DNA of 9,113 bases, from assembly GCA_007122185.1 (NCBI GenBank), contig SKUI01000001.1:1-9113 (forward strand), given 5' to 3'. Positions within the stretch are counted from its first letter, which is position 1. Each line of letters starts with the position of its first letter. The translations under genes and the position numbers were made by a program. The DNA is from Rhodothermia bacterium. GTDB taxonomy: Bacteria > Bacteroidota > Rhodothermia > Balneolales > Natronogracilivirgulaceae. The notes beneath the pieces are model-generated. The model was not told where the DNA came from and ran no database searches. It was given only the letters and a program-made list of their open reading frames with translations. Positions 7,542 through 9,113 of this stretch are shown here, piece after piece.

Positions 7542-8258
7542 CTATTTGTTCCTTTCGACCGGTTTTTTTTCTACCGGCCTATTCTTTTCGACGACTTTGT
7601 TTGTTTCGACCGCTTTTTTTGAAGCTTTTTTTGGATCGGCCTCCCTTACATCCTGGTTGAAAGCGATGGTTTTTTTCCGTTTGGGAGAGTCGACCGGGGG
7701 GCGAAAACAGTGCCGGGCCCGCGGTTCGTATGCTTCAGATTCACCTACGAGGATACGCTTGTCACTTTCAACCACCCTTTGCGAGTAATTGGCGGGCATG
7801 CCGCTTTCGGCACAGATGGCATGAAGTTTGGTGACATATTCCGCAATGGCAAGTAATTCGGGCATCGGCTCGAACGGCTTGCCTTCGAAGTCCATGTCCA
7901 GCCCTGCAATAATCACACGCTTTCCGCTGTTGGCCAGGGTGTTGGCCACATCGACCAGGCGGTTGTCAAAAAACTGTGCTTCGTCGATACAAATCACCTC
8001 TGCATTGCCGGTCATCAGTACGATCTGATCCGCGGTTGCGGCAACTATGCCGGGCAGGGCTGTGGCATTGTGCGAGACCACATTAATTTCGTCATAGCGC
8101 TTGTCAATTTCCGGCTTGACGATCACTACCCGCTGTCCTGCAAATTGGGCTCTTCTTGCCCGGCGGATAAGTTCCTCGGTCTTGCCGCTGAACATGCCAC
8201 CACAGACAACCTCAATCCAACCAATGTTTTTAGATAATATGGTGGGTTCGCTGATCAT
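7542..8258 (-). CDS. tdk: Thymidine kinase (type II) with long charged C-terminal tail
   Basis: This 238-aa cytosolic kinase makes dTMP from thymidine and ATP in the pyrimidine salvage pathway. Type II TK motifs are Walker A GGMFSGKT (20-27), the Walker B/catalytic DEAQFF (92-97, Glu93 as base), GLDMDF (119-124), and the lasso region from AICAESGMPANYSQR to LVGESEAYEPR. In the zinc site, the second Cys of the first pair is Ser152 and the first Cys of the second pair is Ala181; only Cys149 and Cys184 remain. This suggests no structural zinc, a pattern I recall in other Bacteroidota kinases. The conserved fold ends near residue 190. About 48 extra residues follow, rich in Lys, Glu and Val, with VE-[T/K/R]-[N/K] units at 217, 223, 229 and 234. 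Transcription runs on toward nupC. No Shine-Dalgarno is visible upstream of the ATG, and the upstream region is rich in stem-loops. Confidence 0.95.
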   Translation of the reverse strand: MISEPTILSKNIGWIEVVCGGMFSGKTEELIRRARRAQFAGQRVVIVKPEIDKRYDEINVVSHNATALPGIVAATADQIVLMTGNAEVICIDEAQFFDNRLVDVANTLANSGKRVIIAGLDMDFEGKPFEPMPELLAIAEYVTKLHAICAESGMPANYSQRVVESDKRILVGESEAYEPRARHCFRPPVDSPKRKKTIAFNQDVREADPKKASKKAVETNKVVEKNRPVEKKPVERNK

Positions 8259-8292
8259 ATTCGTGACAGGCGATATTTAGGTTGCCGGAAAA

Positions 8293-8334
8293 TCCGGTCC
8301 CTCTGCTTATTTGTAAGCGGGGGAGGGTTCCGGA
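8293..8334. repeat. Imperfect stem-loop near the tdk start
   Basis: Three stacked stems share one axis: TCCGG (8293-8297) with CCGGA (8330-8334), CCCTC (8299-8303) with GAGGG (8323-8327), and GCTTA (8305-8309) with TAAGC (8314-8318), closing a TTTG loop. Small bulges separate them. The same TCCGG can instead pair with CCGGA at 8285-8289 across an AAA loop, so two folds are mutually exclusive. On the minus strand this lies 35 nt upstream of the tdk ATG and could be a leader structure. No poly-T run follows on either strand, so it is not a plain terminator. Confidence 0.55.
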
Positions 8335-8345
8335 AAAGGGTGTGG

Positions 8346-8374
8346 GCAAACGCCGGGGACACCCCGGGTTTTGC
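8346..8374. repeat. GC-rich hairpin in the divergent region
   Basis: A perfect 6-bp stem CCGGGG (8353-8358) / CCCCGG (8362-8367) closes an ACA loop. After a 2x2 internal loop it is extended by GCAAA (8346-8350) with TTTGC (8370-8374). On the plus strand TTTT sits inside the outer stem, giving a terminator-like look, but the tract is short and no gene ends upstream on that strand. It may be a leader element of tdk on the minus strand or a DNA-level site. Confidence 0.5.
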
Positions 8375-8392
8375 ATATGTTGCGCAATATAT
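8375..8392. promoter_or_regulatory. 18-bp near-perfect dyad, candidate operator
   Basis: The two 9-nt arms ATATGTTGC and GCAATATAT are inverted repeats with one mismatch. The centre TTGCGCAA (8380-8387) is a perfect palindrome. The size and symmetry fit a site for a dimeric helix-turn-helix repressor. It sits directly beside the 8346-8374 hairpin, about 117 nt upstream of the tdk start. No regulator gene is in the window, so its ligand and target are unknown. Confidence 0.35.
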
Positions 8393-8617
8393 CCGCCCGG
8401 CCATAAAAAGAAAAATGGAAAGTATAAAAAGATCAGGTTTCCGGGAATATTACAGTCCCGCAGTACATCTATGTTGCAGATTGCCTTATATTTATGTTCT
8501 TGAACGAATATTTTGAAAGCGGGGAGGGGCACATCCGTATCCAACAGAAAATCAGCGTCACTTTTTGTAGATTTCATTTACGAAATAAGCTATCAACCCC
8601 AATTTGAGCAATCTGAC

Positions 8618-9031
8618 ATGACTCTTGACCTTGCTACTCCAGCGCTTTTGTTTCCTGCAATATCCTTGCTGCTGCTTGCTTACACCAACCGCTTCCTGAC
8701 GCTTGCCACGCTGATACGGACATTGCATGACCGCTACAAAAAAGAGAGTGATGTGATCCTGTTCTATCAGATAAAGAACCTGAGACTTCGCACGAGACTG
8801 ATCAGGGACATGCAGGTGCTGGGTGTGATCAGTCTTTTTTTGTCGGCACTGTGCATGTTGCTGCTTTTCCAGGGGCATATGACAGCGGCCAAATACACCT
8901 TCGGATCAAGCCTGCTGTTTCTTCTGGCTTCGCTGGCCTTGTCGATTTGGGAAATCCAGATATCGATCAGGGCGCTGAACATTCAGCTGGGCGATATGGG
9001 ATTGAACAGGCAGAAGGGGGACGGGGTGTAA
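8618..9031 (+). CDS. DUF2721-family membrane protein
   Basis: This 137-aa protein has three hydrophobic segments, at about 8-24, 66-86 and 95-113. The first is followed by a charged stretch (TNRF..LATLIRTLHDRYKKES, then QIKNLRLRTRLIRDMQ) and the last by WEIQISIRALNIQL. The opening TLDLATPALLFPAISLLLLAYTNRFL and this arrangement match the small DUF2721 family, whose function is unknown. I chose the ATG at 8618 because the family homology begins there. The frame extends upstream to a TTG at 8513, but those 35 extra residues look non-conserved and polar. No clear Shine-Dalgarno is present. It is transcribed alone, divergent from tdk, and its stop overlaps the T tract of a terminator that serves the opposite strand. 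No link to nucleoside salvage is evident. Confidence 0.85.
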   Translation: MTLDLATPALLFPAISLLLLAYTNRFLTLATLIRTLHDRYKKESDVILFYQIKNLRLRTRLIRDMQVLGVISLFLSALCMLLLFQGHMTAAKYTFGSSLLFLLASLALSIWEIQISIRALNIQLGDMGLNRQKGDGV

Positions 9032-9069
9032 AAAAAACGAAGCCCCAGGCACAATCAGTACCCGGGGCT
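9030..9069 (-). terminator. Intrinsic terminator for a minus-strand gene entering from the right
   Basis: Read on the minus strand, the stem AGCCCC (9069-9064) / GGGGCT (9046-9041), extended inward by GG/CC across one mismatch, is followed after three bases by an unbroken run of eight T (9037-9030). This is a textbook Rho-independent terminator on the minus strand. On the plus strand the hairpin lacks a T tract, so it is a poor terminator for the DUF2721 gene. The T run overlaps the TAA stop of that gene (9029-9031), giving a very compact convergent junction. Confidence 0.8.
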
Positions 9070-9075
9070 GTAAAC

Positions 9076-9113
9076 TTAGAGGTCAATGTAGTTTATTGTG
9101 TCCTGTCCATGCA
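9076..9113 (-). CDS. Possible C-terminal end of a convergent gene (partial)
   Basis: On the minus strand a frame enters from the right edge and ends in TAA at 9078-9076, giving the tail HGQDTINYIDL. The terminator stem begins six bases after this stop, which supports a real gene end nearby. The other two minus-strand frames also stop within the segment (at 9095-9093 and 9086-9084), so the choice of frame rests on closeness to the hairpin and a plausible peptide tail. Twelve codons are too few to name a family. Confidence 0.3.
   Translation of the reverse strand, partial: HGQDTINYIDL

Larger units (their letters stand above)
8259..8617. other. Divergent intergenic region between tdk and the DUF2721 gene
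   Basis: About 360 nt without a convincing gene lie between the divergent starts of tdk (minus) and the DUF2721 gene (plus). The tdk-proximal half is GC-rich and structured, with stem-loops at 8293-8334 and 8346-8374 and a dyad at 8375-8392. The other half is AT-rich and contains several promoter-like boxes. TATACT on the minus strand (8426-8421) could serve tdk, and TATATTTA and TAGATTTC (near 8568-8575) on the plus strand resemble TAnnTTTG with one mismatch each. None has a clear partner box, so I assign no promoter. Short open frames here lack family features. Confidence 0.6.

Noticed and set aside
8346..8374. Hairpin with TTTT read as a plus-strand terminator
   Set aside because: No plus-strand gene ends upstream, and the T run is short and is used in the outer stem.
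8230..8577. 115-aa minus-strand frame overlapping the tdk start and covering the divergent region
   Set aside because: It reads through the stem-loops, shows no family features and overlaps tdk out of frame. A noncoding leader explains the region better.
8513..8617. Upstream TTG start for the DUF2721 gene with GGGGAGGGG nearby
   Set aside because: The purine run lies after the TTG, not before it, and about 90 nt ahead of the ATG. The extra residues are unlike the family, whose homology begins at the ATG at 8618.
1..9113. Search for a defence, phage, CRISPR or mobile-element system
   Set aside because: No spaced direct repeats, transposase, integrase, nuclease or toxin-antitoxin motifs were seen. 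The MoxR-VWA pair was considered as a defence-type ATPase, but its isomerase neighbours and family layout fit envelope maintenance.

Overview
This is a gene-dense bacterial chromosome segment. Gene content suggests the Bacteroidota/Balneolota/Rhodothermota group. The pointers are a tandem set of SurA/PpiC-type prolyl isomerases read into a MoxR ATPase and a large membrane VWA protein, a Bacteroidota-like type II thymidine kinase that has lost zinc ligands, weak or absent Shine-Dalgarno sequences, and one TAnnTTTG-type promoter element. This placement is inferred from family knowledge, not from a search.

Layout. Positions 1-5983 hold one minus-strand operon, transcribed from right to left: a 652-aa lipoprotein with two parvulin domains (5983-4025), a 297-aa degenerate parvulin-like lipoprotein (4032-3139, overlapping by 8 nt), a 471-aa SurA-like periplasmic chaperone/isomerase (3085-1670), a MoxR-family AAA+ ATPase (1643-645), and the N-terminal part of a membrane-anchored VWA protein that runs off the left edge (620-1). 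All gaps are 53 nt or less, so co-transcription is likely. The module should work at the envelope: three exported folding factors next to a cytoplasmic AAA+/VWA pair.

After a spacer of about 157 nt comes a second minus-strand unit at 8258-6141: thymidine kinase (tdk), followed 60 nt later by a concentrative nucleoside transporter (NupC/CNT). Together they form a nucleoside uptake and salvage pair. A noncoding region of about 360 nt (8259-8617) separates tdk from a divergent plus-strand gene for a DUF2721 membrane protein (8618-9031). This region carries two clear stem-loops and a nearly perfect 18-bp dyad. The right edge has a strong intrinsic terminator oriented for the minus strand, which implies that a convergent gene ends just there.

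I saw no tRNA, rRNA, CRISPR array, insertion sequence or phage gene. Nothing here is clearly a new defence or mobile system. The points most worth a second look are the structured tdk leader/divergent region, the cryptic third parvulin-like module and degenerate middle isomerase, and the altered zinc site and repetitive charged tail of thymidine kinase.
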